A stretch of DNA of 64,000 bases. Origin: Crocinitomicaceae bacterium. Lineage in GTDB: Bacteria > Bacteroidota > Bacteroidia > Flavobacteriales_D > Crocinitomicaceae. Of the stretch, positions 18,971-28,718 are shown in pieces. A model generated the notes under the pieces. It saw nothing but the letters and a program-made list of their open reading frames with translations. It was not told the origin of the DNA and made no database searches. The DNA is taken from the NCBI GenBank assembly GCA_018402525.1, contig JAGYIR010000011.1:186001-250000 (forward strand), given 5' to 3'. Positions within the stretch are counted from its first letter, which is position 1. Each line of letters opens with the position of its first letter. Position numbers and translations under genes: made by a program.

Positions 18971-19378
18971 TTTAGCCAGTTGTTGTGCACCACTCTGCCC
19001 GCTTCTGAAAATCATTTTTTTTGCCTTTTGTATAAAGTGTGTTGTGGAAAACCGAATGTTTAGAAAAACCCTTTTTTTGTCTTTATGTAAATGAAAACTA
19101 GCCCAGTATTCGACGGGACTGAAAACTGTTTCTGAAAACTTTTCTATGGATTTTGGCCCTAGGACGTCAATTACTTCCTTCGAAATTGGTTGGCTAAAAC
19201 TGATCGTGGGATTTATCCGAGTTGGCCCTATGACAATCGGTTCGGCCGTCGGACAGAAAACCATATTCAGAAAATTGTTGCTTAAAAAGACAAAAAAAGT
19301 ACTGACCGTTGAACTGAAAACCATTCGGAAAAGGCTGAAAAAAAATTAAAAAAGCGCGGTGCACAACACTAACTAAAA
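18971..19378. repeat. non-coding element bounded by ~20-bp imperfect inverted repeats
   Basis: The left end TTTAGCCAGTTGTTGTGCAC is matched in reverse complement at the right end (minus strand TTTAGTTAGTGTTGTGCACC): ten bases GTTGTGCACC are perfect and the outer TTTAG is shared. No transposase is inside and no clear target duplication is seen. Inside are three degenerate copies of G(G/A)AC(T/A)GAAAAC followed by a similar GAAAA word, at 19116, 19251 and 19311. It could be a MITE-like or cassette-like element; this is inference. Confidence 0.5.
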
Positions 19379-19393
19379 ATAATAAAACCAACC

Positions 19394-19438
19394 CACCTAA
19401 CCGTTTTTTACCTATTTTTAGTCTTAACGTTAGGTGTA
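19394..19438. repeat. attC-like hairpin upstream of the nuclease-like gene
   Basis: CACCTAAC (19394-19401) and GTTAGGTG (19429-19436) are perfect inverted copies 27 bases apart. ACCTAAC fits the R'' consensus RYYYAAC and GTTAGGT fits the R' consensus GTTRRRY of integron attC sites. It is shorter than usual attC sites and its L boxes are weak. The right arm extended to GTTAGGTGTA is also the reverse complement of the repeat after the nuclease gene. Confidence 0.4.
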
Positions 19439-19507
19439 ATAACCAGAAACCGAAAAAAGAACATAAGATTCGAAGTATTATATTTACTTCTCAATTAAAG
19501 ACCCACT

Positions 19508-21358
19508 ATGAAACTCGAAAAAATTCTAGACAACCTTAAAAGCTCCTTTGACAAAAACTCGTTCATCAAAATCATTGATGGAATAATAGCTAATAAGCCA
19601 AAGAACTTCAAAGAAATTGAGAAAATCCTATCCTCTGGCGGATTAAAAGACGCTGATAGTGTAGTGATTTCAAAAGTCTTCGCCTTGGTTGAAGATGAAT
19701 TCAGTCAAATTATTAAAGAAGAGTTCGTAGACACTAGTTCTCAATTGGACATCCTCACTGATATAATTACTAGAGATGGAAATTGTATTATGAAATTAGT
19801 TTGGTTTTCAGGTCTCTATGATTCGGAAATTAAACACATCAACAAACAGATAAAGCAACTGAAAGATGAGTTAGACAATCCAAAGTCAGAAATTACCGAG
19901 CAAAGAAAAAGAGATTACAGAGTCTATCATTCTTGTGTTAAGACTGCTTTTAATAATGATTTGTCAAACAATAGAGAAACGAAGATTACAGATGATGAGT
20001 TGAGTATTCTTCTGACACTTTCCAAAGAACTAGAAATATCTCAAGAAGAAGTCAAGTTAATCAATTACATGGTTGTTCCAGCAAAAAAGCTTGAGGTTGA
20101 AAAACTCATCAATGATCTAAAAAATATTGGTGTTATCTTTTTTGAGAAAAAAACAAACACAATTTACGTTGCTGATGAAATGGTTCGTCTACTTCGGAAA
20201 ATTCGAAATAAAGAGGTTGCTGATAAGTTCTTTAGACGCATCCTTCGTTCTTTCAAGGAACCTCAGATTAACTTAATTTGTAAGAAACATAATATTGACT
20301 GGCGTCTTGATTATGAATCAAAAATTAAATTAATAATACATAATGGTCTGTCTTTTTCAGGTGTTTTATTGAATGATGTTCATAAGGATAATATAAGTGT
20401 TACTGACAAAAAGAAATTCCTTAATGACCTTTGGAATAATTCGCTTGGAATTCAGAGCAGTTTAAAAGGTGGTACTGTAGAAGAAAAAATGCAAAATATT
20501 ATAGACCATTTTGAGTCCATTGAAAAAGATGAAAAGGTTGGAATATCAATCGATGGGTATGAAAAACTCTTAACTGATTTAGGTGAAACACTTAAAGGCC
20601 TCAATAAACAGCTAAAAGCAGAGTTTGAACTAGAGGAGGAAAATATCTTAACAAGCAATTTATTACTTGACTATAATATCAAGCCAAGAGATGTACTAGA
20701 TATTATCAATTTAAAAGATCTTGATACCTTTTGCAAGGTTTACGAAATAAAATCCAGAGGCAACAAAATTGACAACATCCTTGACGCATACAAGGATTCG
20801 CAAAATTTGTATTTGGAAAACTATGTCGAAATTGGGTTTCGTAATCTGAATGCACTAAAGGAAAACGGAATTAATATAAAAGAAGCCGAACTCGGAGTCA
20901 AATTCGAAGACCTTACCAAAAACATATTTGTACAACTAGGTTTTAATGTTGATGAACCACTCCGCAAAAAACTTAATACATCAAAAGATAAAATTGATGT
21001 ATTGATAAACCTAGGGGAAAACAACCTAATTCTGATTGAATGTAAAACAGTAAAAGAAAGTGGTTACAATAAATTCAGCTCTGTATCAAGACAAATGATA
21101 GCGTACAAAAAATTGGCGATGTCAAATGGATATAGCATAATAAAGTCTTTGCTTATTGCGCCAGAATTCAGTGATGATTTCATTAATGATACAAATTCCG
21201 AAATGGAGTTAAACTTGTCTTTAATTACTGCAGAAACACTGCGCTCGATATTAGAAGCATTCAAAGCTTCGAAAAAACACGATGCACTGCCTTATGTTCT
21301 TTTTATGAAGGACGTAGTTATACAGGCAGATAGAATAATAAAAGCAATTAGCAAGTAA
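19508..21358 (+). CDS. uncharacterised protein with C-terminal PD-(D/E)XK nuclease signature
   Basis: A 616-residue soluble protein; I do not recognise the full-length family. The C-terminal region (about 460-600) has the layout of a restriction-endonuclease-like fold: Glu467 in the first helix (KFEDLTKNIFVQLGF), Asp497 in KIDVLIN, and Glu511-Cys-Lys513 in LILIECKTV, that is D-x13-E-x-K, then a helix with SRQMIAYKK, as in Mrr-like and type IV restriction nucleases. The rest is helical. Two short stretches, INLICKKHNIDWRLDYESKI (about 257-276) and DLDTFCKVYEIKSRGNKIDN (about 405-430), look like SAP-type DNA-binding helices; this is tentative. It is bracketed by perfect 10-bp inverted repeats. 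A stand-alone anti-phage or DNA-repair nuclease is plausible but unproven. Confidence 0.75.
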   Translation: MKLEKILDNLKSSFDKNSFIKIIDGIIANKPKNFKEIEKILSSGGLKDADSVVISKVFALVEDEFSQIIKEEFVDTSSQLDILTDIITRDGNCIMKLVWFSGLYDSEIKHINKQIKQLKDELDNPKSEITEQRKRDYRVYHSCVKTAFNNDLSNNRETKITDDELSILLTLSKELEISQEEVKLINYMVVPAKKLEVEKLINDLKNIGVIFFEKKTNTIYVADEMVRLLRKIRNKEVADKFFRRILRSFKEPQINLICKKHNIDWRLDYESKIKLIIHNGLSFSGVLLNDVHKDNISVTDKKKFLNDLWNNSLGIQSSLKGGTVEEKMQNIIDHFESIEKDEKVGISIDGYEKLLTDLGETLKGLNKQLKAEFELEEENILTSNLLLDYNIKPRDVLDIINLKDLDTFCKVYEIKSRGNKIDNILDAYKDSQNLYLENYVEIGFRNLNALKENGINIKEAELGVKFEDLTKNIFVQLGFNVDEPLRKKLNTSKDKIDVLINLGENNLILIECKTVKESGYNKFSSVSRQMIAYKKLAMSNGYSIIKSLLIAPEFSDDFINDTNSEMELNLSLITAETLRSILEAFKASKKHDALPYVLFMKDVVIQADRIIKAISK

Positions 21359-21364
21359 TAAAGG

Positions 21365-21374
21365 TACACCTAAC
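21365..21374. repeat. right-hand 10-bp inverted repeat flanking the nuclease-like gene
   Basis: TACACCTAAC is the exact reverse complement of GTTAGGTGTA at 19429-19438, so the nuclease gene is bracketed at 69 bases upstream and 6 bases downstream. In an integron cassette the left end (TTRRRY) and the start of its own attC (RYYYAAC) are related in this way. The expected remainder of an attC is not seen, because the next gene starts 5 bases later. Confidence 0.5.
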
Positions 21375-21379
21375 AAGCC

Positions 21380-21838
21380 ATGAAACAAGTAGTCTTAATT
21401 CTTTGTCTATTTCCGATATACCTATCTGCGCAAACGGACTATACAGAGATAAAAGATGCTTATATAAGAACTTGCGGACAAATGGATTCTATTTCTGTTT
21501 TTAAGAACGTCGCTTTCGTCGATTCAGTAGCTAAATTGCATCTTGAAAAAGGTGAAGCGCAGTTCCTCCAAGACTATGGTTGGGCGTACTACAGGAAATA
21601 TGGAAAAACCAAAGCTCAAAGCGATTTAATAGTTGCGATTAACTGCTATGAGCGAAGTTGGGAAAAATTCCACGAGCCAAATAGTTTATTCCAGGCTGGC
21701 TCAATGTATGCCGGTTTTGACTGCGCAATGTGTAAGAAGTACATCGATCTTTTTCTAGATATATCGAAGGAATCGGAAATAGACCTGGGGTTTTACAACT
21801 CACAAATTGAAATTATAAAAGAAATTTGTCCAGAATAG
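21380..21838 (+). CDS. small secreted TPR-like protein, unknown function
   Basis: A 152-residue protein with a clear signal peptide (MKQVVLILCLFPIYLSAQ, cleavage after SAQ). The mature part is helical; FLQDYGWAYYRKYGKT and AINCYERSWEKFHEPNSLFQ look like TPR-type helices, and FDCAMCKKY gives a close Cys pair, with further Cys at about 32 and near the C terminus. Five bases separate its ATG from the TACACCTAAC repeat. It probably belongs with the accessory island because an attC-like hairpin follows it. No homologous function is recognised. Confidence 0.72.
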   Translation: MKQVVLILCLFPIYLSAQTDYTEIKDAYIRTCGQMDSISVFKNVAFVDSVAKLHLEKGEAQFLQDYGWAYYRKYGKTKAQSDLIVAINCYERSWEKFHEPNSLFQAGSMYAGFDCAMCKKYIDLFLDISKESEIDLGFYNSQIEIIKEICPE

Positions 21839-21847
21839 CTGTTACTA

Positions 21848-21926
21848 GCAGCACCTATACTCAACCGCTAAATTCATTTTCAACGAATTCGATTATATTT
21901 AACGATGCGGCGTTAGCATAGCTGCC
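21848..21926. repeat. attC-like imperfect hairpin after the small secreted gene
   Basis: The left arm GCAGCACCTATACTCAACCG (21848-21867, then C) pairs with the right arm GCGGCGTTAGCATAGCTGC (21907-21925). Aligned as hairpin arms they agree except for one mismatch and a few unpaired bases (extra C in CTATACTCAAC against CTATGCTAAC), which resembles extrahelical bases of integron attC sites. Total length of about 79 bases fits attC. ACTCAAC fits RYYYAAC; the right arm GTTAGCA does not fully fit GTTRRRY. Confidence 0.45.
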
Positions 21927-21962
21927 GTCCGCTAATAAAATACTTCGTGAAAAATCACCAAT

Positions 21963-21990
21963 AAAAAAAGGGAATCTTTCGACTCCCTTT
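21963..21990 (-). terminator. rho-independent terminator of clpC
   Basis: On the minus strand AAAGGGAGTC and GATTCCCTTT pair around a GAAA tetraloop and run into seven T, 19 bases after the clpC stop. Confidence 0.88.
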
Positions 21991-22008
21991 TCACTCTAAT
22001 TTACATTC

Positions 22009-24540
22009 TTATTTTTCTTTATCCTTTGCAGGTGCTTTCTTAGCCCCCTTGACAATATTCACCGTCAATTCCTCAGCACCCTTTTTCATGTCAATCTTAA
22101 TGGAATCACCCTCTTGCAAATTCGTTTTCACGATTTCCTCTGCTAGTGGATCTTCCACGTATTTCTGAATTGCTCTTTTAAGCGGACGTGCTCCAAATTT
22201 CTCATCGTATCCTTTGTCAACGATAAAATCTTTTGCGGATTTTGTAATATCAATTGAATAACCAAGCTCGTTGATACGACCGTATAATTTCTCCAACTCA
22301 AGATCAATGATTTTGTGGATATCATCACGACTCAATGATTTAAACATTACCATGTCATCTACACGGTTCAAAAACTCTGGAGAGAACGCTTTTCGCAACG
22401 CATTTTGCACCACAATTTTCGAGTTCTCCTCTTTTTGGCTTGATTGAGCAGCCGTTCCAAATCCAACACCTGTTCCGAAATCCGCCAACTGACGTGCTCC
22501 AATGTTCGACGTCATAATGATAATGGTGTTTTTAAAGTCAATTTTTCGACCTAAACCATCTGTCATGTGACCATCGTCTAATGCTTGCAACAACAAGTTG
22601 AAAACGTCTGGATGTGCTTTCTCAATCTCATCTAGCAATACAATTGAATAAGGCTTTCTTCTCACCTTCTCTGTCAACTGTCCACCTTCTTCGTATCCAA
22701 CGTATCCCGGAGGTGCTCCCACCAAACGAGAGATCGAGAATTTCTCCATGTACTCTGACATATCGACACGAATCAATGAATCGTATGAATCAAACAGATA
22801 TTTCGCTAATACTTTCGCTAACTGTGTTTTACCTACACCTGTTGGTCCTAAGAAAAAGAAAGAACCAATTGGCTTGTTCGGATCCTTCAACCCTGCACGA
22901 TTTCGCTGAATCGCTCTAACCACTTTTTTAACTGCCTCTTCTTGACCAATGACTTTGTGTCTGATCTCCTCTTCCATGCTCGCAAGTCGACCAGTTTCAG
23001 ATTCAGAAATTCGCGTTACAGGAACTCCACTCATCATCGAAACCACTTCAGCAACATTCTCTTCAGTTACCATCACACGGTTGTTTTTCGATTCCTCTTC
23101 CCACTTTGCTTTTGCAGAATCCAATTCTTCCATCAACTGACGTTCCTTATCGCGTAACTCAGCCGCTTTTTCGTACTGCTGTGTTTTAATCACTTCATTC
23201 TTCTCTTCCTTGAGGTCTTCAATTTTCTGTTCTACGTCAAGAATTCCTTTCGGCACATTGATATTTGTCAAGTGAACACGTGAACCCACTTCGTCCAATG
23301 CATCAATCGCTTTATCTGGCAAGTGACGATCTGTAATGTAGCGTTCTGTCAACGTAACACATGCTTTAATCGCCTCAGGAGTAAACGTCACTGAATGATG
23401 TTCCTCATAACGCTCTTTAATATTATCGAGAATTTGAACAGTTTCTTCAATTGATGTTGGTTCAATAATCACCTTTTGGAAACGACGTTCTAGCGCTCCA
23501 TCTTTTTCGATGTGCTGTCTGTATTCATCCAAGGTCGTTGCTCCAATCGCCTGCATTTCTCCACGCGCTAAGGCTGGTTTAAGCATGTTAGAAGCATCCA
23601 AAGATCCTGAAGCTCCACCTGCACCAATAATGGTGTGAATCTCATCTATAAACAAGATAACGTCAGGATTTTTCTCAATCTCCTGCATAACCGCTTTCAT
23701 ACGCTCTTCAAACTGTCCTCTGTACTTAGTACCAGCAACCAACGATGCTAGATCTAGTGAAACGACACGCTTGTTAAACAAAACACGAGATACCTTACGC
23801 TGAACGATGCGCAATGCCAATCCTTCCGCAATGGCACTTTTTCCAACTCCAGGTTCACCAATAAGAATCGGATTGTTTTTCTTTCTTCTCGAAAGAATTT
23901 GACTCACTCGTTCAATTTCTTTTTCCCTTCCGACAATTGGATCTAAACGTCCAGCTTCCGCTAACTTAGTCAGGTCACGTCCAAAATTATCTAATACTGG
24001 CGTCTTTGATTTAGGATCAGCCCCCTTTCTAGGTGCCGAAAATGACTCTTCGCGTTCTTCCTCAGCACCGCCTGGGAATTCGGCGCGTGGTGACATATCG
24101 TCTTCTTTCATATCTTCTAATTCGTCTTTAACATTTTCGTAAATAATACCATACTTATTTAAAATACTGCATGCCACACTGTCTTCATTCTTTAGAATAG
24201 ACAACAATAAATGCTCAGTACCAATCATTGCGCTTTTGTGCAACTTTGCTTCTAGATAGGTCAATTTCAACACGCGCTCGGCTTGTTTTACAAGTGGAAT
24301 GTTTGCCAAATTCTGATTCCCAATTGCCGTGCTAGTTGATAAGGTTTGTTCAATTTCTGCGCGTACCATTTTTAAGTTCAATTGGAACTCCTTCAAAACA
24401 GCAATTGCCTTCCCATCACCTTCACGAATTAAACCGAGCAACAAATGTTCCACACCGATGAAATCATTCCCTAAACGAAGGGCTTCTTCTCGACTGTAGC
24501 TAATGACATCTTTTACTCTCTGTGAAAATTTTGCTTCCAT
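22009..24540 (-). CDS. clpC: ATP-dependent Clp protease ATPase subunit ClpC
   Basis: AAA+ unfoldase of the Clp/Hsp100 family feeding ClpP. 843 residues: two N-terminal Clp_N repeats (1-140), first AAA with [10 protein letters not shown] and [14 protein letters not shown], a short UVR-containing middle region ([19 protein letters not shown]) that marks ClpC rather than ClpB, second AAA with [10 protein letters not shown], and the C-terminal domain with [14 protein letters not shown] candidate -7 element (minus-strand TAGATTCG, 24567-24574) lies about 30 bases upstream. No mcsA/mcsB/ctsR genes are next to it. Divergent from gyrA. Confidence 0.95.
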   Translation of the reverse strand: MEAKFSQRVKDVISYSREEALRLGNDFIGVEHLLLGLIREGDGKAIAVLKEFQLNLKMVRAEIEQTLSTSTAIGNQNLANIPLVKQAERVLKLTYLEAKLHKSAMIGTEHLLLSILKNEDSVACSILNKYGIIYENVKDELEDMKEDDMSPRAEFPGGAEEEREESFSAPRKGADPKSKTPVLDNFGRDLTKLAEAGRLDPIVGREKEIERVSQILSRRKKNNPILIGEPGVGKSAIAEGLALRIVQRKVSRVLFNKRVVSLDLASLVAGTKYRGQFEERMKAVMQEIEKNPDVILFIDEIHTIIGAGGASGSLDASNMLKPALARGEMQAIGATTLDEYRQHIEKDGALERRFQKVIIEPTSIEETVQILDNIKERYEEHHSVTFTPEAIKACVTLTERYITDRHLPDKAIDALDEVGSRVHLTNINVPKGILDVEQKIEDLKEEKNEVIKTQQYEKAAELRDKERQLMEELDSAKAKWEEESKNNRVMVTEENVAEVVSMMSGVPVTRISESETGRLASMEEEIRHKVIGQEEAVKKVVRAIQRNRAGLKDPNKPIGSFFFLGPTGVGKTQLAKVLAKYLFDSYDSLIRVDMSEYMEKFSISRLVGAPPGYVGYEEGGQLTEKVRRKPYSIVLLDEIEKAHPDVFNLLLQALDDGHMTDGLGRKIDFKNTIIIMTSNIGARQLADFGTGVGFGTAAQSSQKEENSKIVVQNALRKAFSPEFLNRVDDMVMFKSLSRDDIHKIIDLELEKLYGRINELGYSIDITKSAKDFIVDKGYDEKFGARPLKRAIQKYVEDPLAEEIVKTNLQEGDSIKIDMKKGAEELTVNIVKGAKKAPAKDKEK

Positions 24541-24779
24541 ATTTTACACGTATCAATTATTATACCCGAATCTACAACAATGTAAAAATGGACATTTTAG
24601 ATCATATACAAATATATAACGAATAAAATTGTTAATAAGTCAATGGAAACCTCAATTTTCCACAGATTTTTGTTAGTAAATACGTATTTCCTACCCTTGC
24701 GACTATCGTTTAATTGACTAATTTCGGAGCTTGCTAATTACACACCTTGAATGGTGTAAAAAAATTAATTGTAGACAAA

Positions 24780-27344
24780 ATGGCAGAAGGAGAAAAGATA
24801 ATCCAGATTAACATTGAAGATGAAATGAAATCAGCGTACATTGATTATTCAATGTCCGTTATTGTATCTAGAGCATTGCCCGACGTACGAGATGGTTTTA
24901 AACCCGTTCACAGACGTGTATTGTACGGAATGCAAGATCTTGGAGTCTACTCAAATAGACCACATAAAAAGTCAGCGAGAATTGTCGGTGAGGTACTTGG
25001 TAAATACCACCCACATGGTGACAGTTCAGTATACGATACAATGGTACGTATGGCCCAGCCTTGGTCACTTCGTTATCCTTTAGTTGATGGTCAAGGAAAC
25101 TACGGTTCAATTGATGGTGACAGTCCAGCCGCGATGCGTTATACAGAGGCACGTTTGCGCAAGATTGCAGAGGACATGCTTGGGGATCTTGAAAAAGAGA
25201 CGGTTGATTTTAGACCGAACTTTGATGAAAGCCTTTTGGAACCAACAGTCCTACCGTCAAAAATTCCAAATTTACTGGTAAATGGTGCAAGTGGAATTGC
25301 TGTTGGTATGGCCACCAATATGGCTCCTCACAATCTATCTGAAGTCGTCGATGGCATTTCCGCATATATTGACAATAAAGAAATTGAACCAGAAGAACTA
25401 TTACAATACATTAAAGCACCTGACTTTCCAACAGGAGGAATTATATACGGTTACGAGGGCGTACGTGATGCTTTGCTAACAGGAAGAGGACGCATCGTGA
25501 TGCGTGCAAAAGCAGAGATTGAAGAAACGAGCAGCGGACGTGAAGTAATTATTGTGACAGAGATTCCTTATCAAGTCAATAAAGCGGAAATGATTAAGAA
25601 AACCGCTGATCTTGTCAATGATAAAAAAATTGATGGTATTTCTGACATTCGAGATGAGTCGGACAGAAATGGAATGCGCATCGTATATGAATTAAGAAGA
25701 GACGCTATTCCAAATGTAGTTTTAAACAAATTATTCAAGTATACTTCTCTACAAACTTCATTTTCAGTAAATAATATTTGTTTGGTAAAGGGTCGACCTG
25801 AACTATTAAACCTAAAGCAAATCATTGAGAATTTTGTTGAATTCCGTCACGAAGTTGTTGTCAGAAGAACAAAATTTGAACTTAGAAAAGCGGAAGAAAG
25901 AGCACATATTTTAGAAGGATTAATTATTGCATCAGATAACATTGATGAGGTAATTAAAATGATTCGTGCTTCGAAAAGTCCTGAAGAAGCGAAGGACAAG
26001 TTGATCGAGCGCTTTGAATTAAGCGATCTTCAGGCGCGTGCTATCGTTGAAATGCGATTACGTCAATTAACAGGGCTGGAGCAAGATAAATTACGTGCAG
26101 AATTTGACGATTTAATGGCACTTATTACTGATTTGAAAGACATTTTGGCGAATGAAGCAAGACGAATGCAAATCATTAAAGATGAGTTAGCCGAAGTTCG
26201 AGAAAAATATGGTGATGAAAGACGTTCAAGAATTGAATACTCGGCAAGCGAAATGCGTATTGAGGACTTGATTCCAGATGAAGAAGTTGTTGTTACCATT
26301 TCTCACGCTGGTTACATCAAACGTACAAGCTTAGCTGAATACAAAGTTCAGAATCGTGGTGGAATGGGATCTAAAGGTTCCACAACGCGTGACAAGGACT
26401 TCTTAGAGGAGCTATTTGTTGCGACAAATCACAATTACTTACTCATTTTCACTGAAAAAGGAAAATGTTTCTGGATGCGGGTGTTTGAGATTCCAGAAGG
26501 AACTAAAACGAGCAAAGGACGCGCAATTCAAAACTTATTGAATATTGAGCAAGATGATCGTATCAAAGCCTATGTGAAGGTGAAAGATCTCACGGACAAG
26601 GACTATGTTGAGAACAACTTCATCATCATGGCAACCAAACAAGGTGTCATCAAAAAAACTTCGTTAGAGGCGTATTCGCGACCAAGAACAAATGGAATTA
26701 ACGCCATTACGATCCGTGAAAATGATGAATTATTAGAAGCTAAGTTGACAAATGGTTCGAATGAGATTGTACTTGCAACGTCAAACGGTCGAGCTATTCG
26801 CTTCAATGAAGAAAAAGTGCGTGGAATGGGTAGAAATGCGGCAGGTGTTCGCGGTGTCACTCTAGGCGATAAAAACGATGCTGTAATTGGTATGGTTTGT
26901 GTCGAAGATGTCTACTCTACAATTCTTGTTGTTTCTGAAAAAGGATACGGAAAACGTACTTACTTGAATGATCCTGAAGATCAAGAACCAGTCTACAGAA
27001 TTACCAACCGTGGCGGAAAGGGTGTGAAAACACTAAATATCACTGAAAAAACTGGTAAACTTTTAGCCATTAAAAATGTTACGGACGAAGAGGATTTAAT
27101 GATTATCACTCGTTCAGGTGTCGCTATTCGTATGCACATTGATGGCATTAGAACTATGGGAAGAGCAGCGCAAGGTGTAAAACTTATCAATCTTAAAGGA
27201 AACTCTGAGATTGCGGCAGTAGCGCGTGTCCCAAGAAGTGAAGATGAGGACGAAGTAATCGATTTAGAGAACGATGAATCAAACAACACGGATGTTGATG
27301 GTGAAGATAATGGCATGAATATTGAAAATGATGATGTGGAATAA
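24780..27344 (+). CDS. gyrA: DNA gyrase subunit A
   Basis: Breakage-rejoining subunit of gyrase; introduces negative supercoils with GyrB. The ATG at 24780 ([11 protein letters not shown]) is preferred to an in-frame TTG 33 bases upstream because it matches usual GyrA starts. Motifs: [20 protein letters not shown], quinolone region [15 protein letters not shown] with the usual Ser and Asp (so no classic resistance change), active Tyr in [10 protein letters not shown], and the GyrA box in the C-terminal wheel ([11 protein letters not shown]), which separates it from ParC. An acidic tail follows from about residue 825 ([12 protein letters not shown]). 854 residues. Confidence 0.96.
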   Translation: MAEGEKIIQINIEDEMKSAYIDYSMSVIVSRALPDVRDGFKPVHRRVLYGMQDLGVYSNRPHKKSARIVGEVLGKYHPHGDSSVYDTMVRMAQPWSLRYPLVDGQGNYGSIDGDSPAAMRYTEARLRKIAEDMLGDLEKETVDFRPNFDESLLEPTVLPSKIPNLLVNGASGIAVGMATNMAPHNLSEVVDGISAYIDNKEIEPEELLQYIKAPDFPTGGIIYGYEGVRDALLTGRGRIVMRAKAEIEETSSGREVIIVTEIPYQVNKAEMIKKTADLVNDKKIDGISDIRDESDRNGMRIVYELRRDAIPNVVLNKLFKYTSLQTSFSVNNICLVKGRPELLNLKQIIENFVEFRHEVVVRRTKFELRKAEERAHILEGLIIASDNIDEVIKMIRASKSPEEAKDKLIERFELSDLQARAIVEMRLRQLTGLEQDKLRAEFDDLMALITDLKDILANEARRMQIIKDELAEVREKYGDERRSRIEYSASEMRIEDLIPDEEVVVTISHAGYIKRTSLAEYKVQNRGGMGSKGSTTRDKDFLEELFVATNHNYLLIFTEKGKCFWMRVFEIPEGTKTSKGRAIQNLLNIEQDDRIKAYVKVKDLTDKDYVENNFIIMATKQGVIKKTSLEAYSRPRTNGINAITIRENDELLEAKLTNGSNEIVLATSNGRAIRFNEEKVRGMGRNAAGVRGVTLGDKNDAVIGMVCVEDVYSTILVVSEKGYGKRTYLNDPEDQEPVYRITNRGGKGVKTLNITEKTGKLLAIKNVTDEEDLMIITRSGVAIRMHIDGIRTMGRAAQGVKLINLKGNSEIAAVARVPRSEDEDEVIDLENDESNNTDVDGEDNGMNIENDDVE

Positions 27345-27413
27345 GAGAAAGTGACAACTTTCGATAGGAGGGCGGTAGCTCGAATAAAAATGGTTAAAAA
27401 AATAATTAATAGT

Positions 27414-28622
27414 ATGAAAATTTCATTTAAAATTACTGCACTAACATTCGCACTAGTGGCAGTTACAGGAAATGCATTTGGTCAAAAGAAAAATGAAACA
27501 AGTGCAGCTGTTGAGTTTAAAAATAAATACATGACGAGTTTTGCGACTGGTGATTTTGAAGCCGCGAAAAAGTCATTAGTTGCAGCAAAGGAATTTATTG
27601 ATTTGGCTGATGAACATGAGGAAACAAAAGACAGCCAGAAAACACAATGGTTGAAAGGCGAAATCTATTCTCACTTTTTAATCCTTGGCATGCAAACAAT
27701 GGACACATCGTTCATTAAAATCGGTGGAGATGACGCCATAGATAAATCCATTGCAGCATTCGATAAAAGCTATGACCTAGGAAAAAAAATGAAGCAAGAC
27801 ATTGAATCTTCGGTGTATCAAAAGGTATCCATGCTGAATCAATTTGCGAACATGGTTTATCAAGCTGAGCAATTTGGAGAAGCTGCTGAACTCTACGAAA
27901 CGCAAGCGAGATATAGTGATGCCATTGACGTATTGGACAGTGCAGCAATTTTCAATGCTTCCATCTGTTACGAAAAGGTAGAAGAGTTTGAAAAAGCGGC
28001 AAAAGGTTACGAGCGTTTAGCTGCAGCAAACTATAGAGGTACACTTTCATCAGTTTTGGCGTCAAGTGCTTATAGAAAAGCTGGGAATATTGAAAAAGCA
28101 AAGGAAATAATTTCCGCTGCCCGTAAAGAAAATCCTACAGATAAAGACCTTTTACTTGAAGCAGTAAACACAAACATTGATGCTGGTGATGCACAAGGTG
28201 CGCAAGCGGCGTTAAACGATGCTATTGGAACTGACCCGAACAATAAACAATTGCATTACACGATTGGAACCATCTACATCGATTTGAAAGAAAATGAAAA
28301 AGCAGAGGCTGCATTGAATAAGGCATTGGAAATCGATCCTGACTATGCGGATGCGCAATACCAATTGGGTGCGCATTTAGTTACCTGGGCAGGAGATCTT
28401 AAATTAGCTGCTGATCAATTACCTTTTGGTGATCCCAACTACAATGCAATGAAAGAGCAAAGCACAGACGTATACAAAAGAGCGCTTATTCCTTTGGAAA
28501 AATACATCACAGCTTACCCAGAGGACAAGGCTGTCTTGACCATTCTTTTTCAATTACAACGTAATTTGGGGAATTCTGAGAAAGCACTGGAGTACAAAAA
28601 ACGTGCAGACGCTATTAAATAA
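27414..28622 (+). CDS. exported tetratricopeptide repeat protein
   Basis: A TPR protein beginning with a signal peptide (MKISFKITALTFALVAVTGN, cleaved after AFGQ). The ATG at 27414 is chosen because it puts the signal peptide at the N terminus; in-frame ATG (27390) and GTG (27351) starts also exist upstream. After a helical N-terminal half the clearest TPR units are at about residues 175-330 (for example YTIGTIYIDLKENEKAEAAL and KALEIDPDYADAQYQLG). Probably periplasmic or outer-membrane-facing scaffold; partner unknown. It follows gyrA by 69 bases and ends in a strong terminator. Confidence 0.85.
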   Translation: MKISFKITALTFALVAVTGNAFGQKKNETSAAVEFKNKYMTSFATGDFEAAKKSLVAAKEFIDLADEHEETKDSQKTQWLKGEIYSHFLILGMQTMDTSFIKIGGDDAIDKSIAAFDKSYDLGKKMKQDIESSVYQKVSMLNQFANMVYQAEQFGEAAELYETQARYSDAIDVLDSAAIFNASICYEKVEEFEKAAKGYERLAAANYRGTLSSVLASSAYRKAGNIEKAKEIISAARKENPTDKDLLLEAVNTNIDAGDAQGAQAALNDAIGTDPNNKQLHYTIGTIYIDLKENEKAEAALNKALEIDPDYADAQYQLGAHLVTWAGDLKLAADQLPFGDPNYNAMKEQSTDVYKRALIPLEKYITAYPEDKAVLTILFQLQRNLGNSEKALEYKKRADAIK

Positions 28623-28649
28623 TAGAAAACTTTTAAATACATATTTAAA

Positions 28650-28679
28650 AAACATCAGTTAACGCTGGTGTTTTTTTTT
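28650..28679 (+). terminator. rho-independent terminator after the TPR gene
   Basis: ACATCAG and CTGGTGT pair (one T-G) around TTAACG, extended by an A-run opposite nine T. Confidence 0.82.
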
Positions 28680-28710
28680 ACATAAGTTTTTCGTAATCAA
28701 TTTAATTCCC

Positions 28711-28718
28711 TAACTTCG
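28711..28718 (+). promoter_or_regulatory. putative -7 element for rpsA
   Basis: TAACTTCG followed by CGCCC resembles the TAnnTTTG element seen before rpsF (TATCTTTGCGC). It implies a leader of about 110 bases, which contains a small dyad ATATAG...CTATAT at about 28726-28744. Confidence 0.4.

Larger units (their letters stand above)
18765..19507. other. 743-base non-coding stretch at the left of an accessory island
   Basis: No convincing gene. Two open frames (18962-19324 minus, 19146-19349 plus) lie over each other and show no protein-like motifs. What it holds: a near-perfect dyad ATTAAAC-C-GTTTAAT at 18952-18966, a block of about 408 bases bounded by inverted repeats (18971-19378) with three degenerate GAAAAC-containing repeats inside, and a short hairpin CACCTAAC/GTTAGGTG at 19394-19436. 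Two ttatacg words (about 18815-18835) lie near the left end. The block separates murQ from the nuclease-like gene. Confidence 0.6.

Noticed and set aside
18962-19349. Two overlapping open frames on opposite strands (120 and 67 residues)
   Set aside because: Low-complexity, no domain or signal peptide, no usable start context, and they lie inside the repeat-bounded non-coding element.
24780-27344. ParC (topoisomerase IV) instead of GyrA
   Set aside because: The [10 protein letters not shown]-type GyrA box and the long acidic tail favour GyrA.
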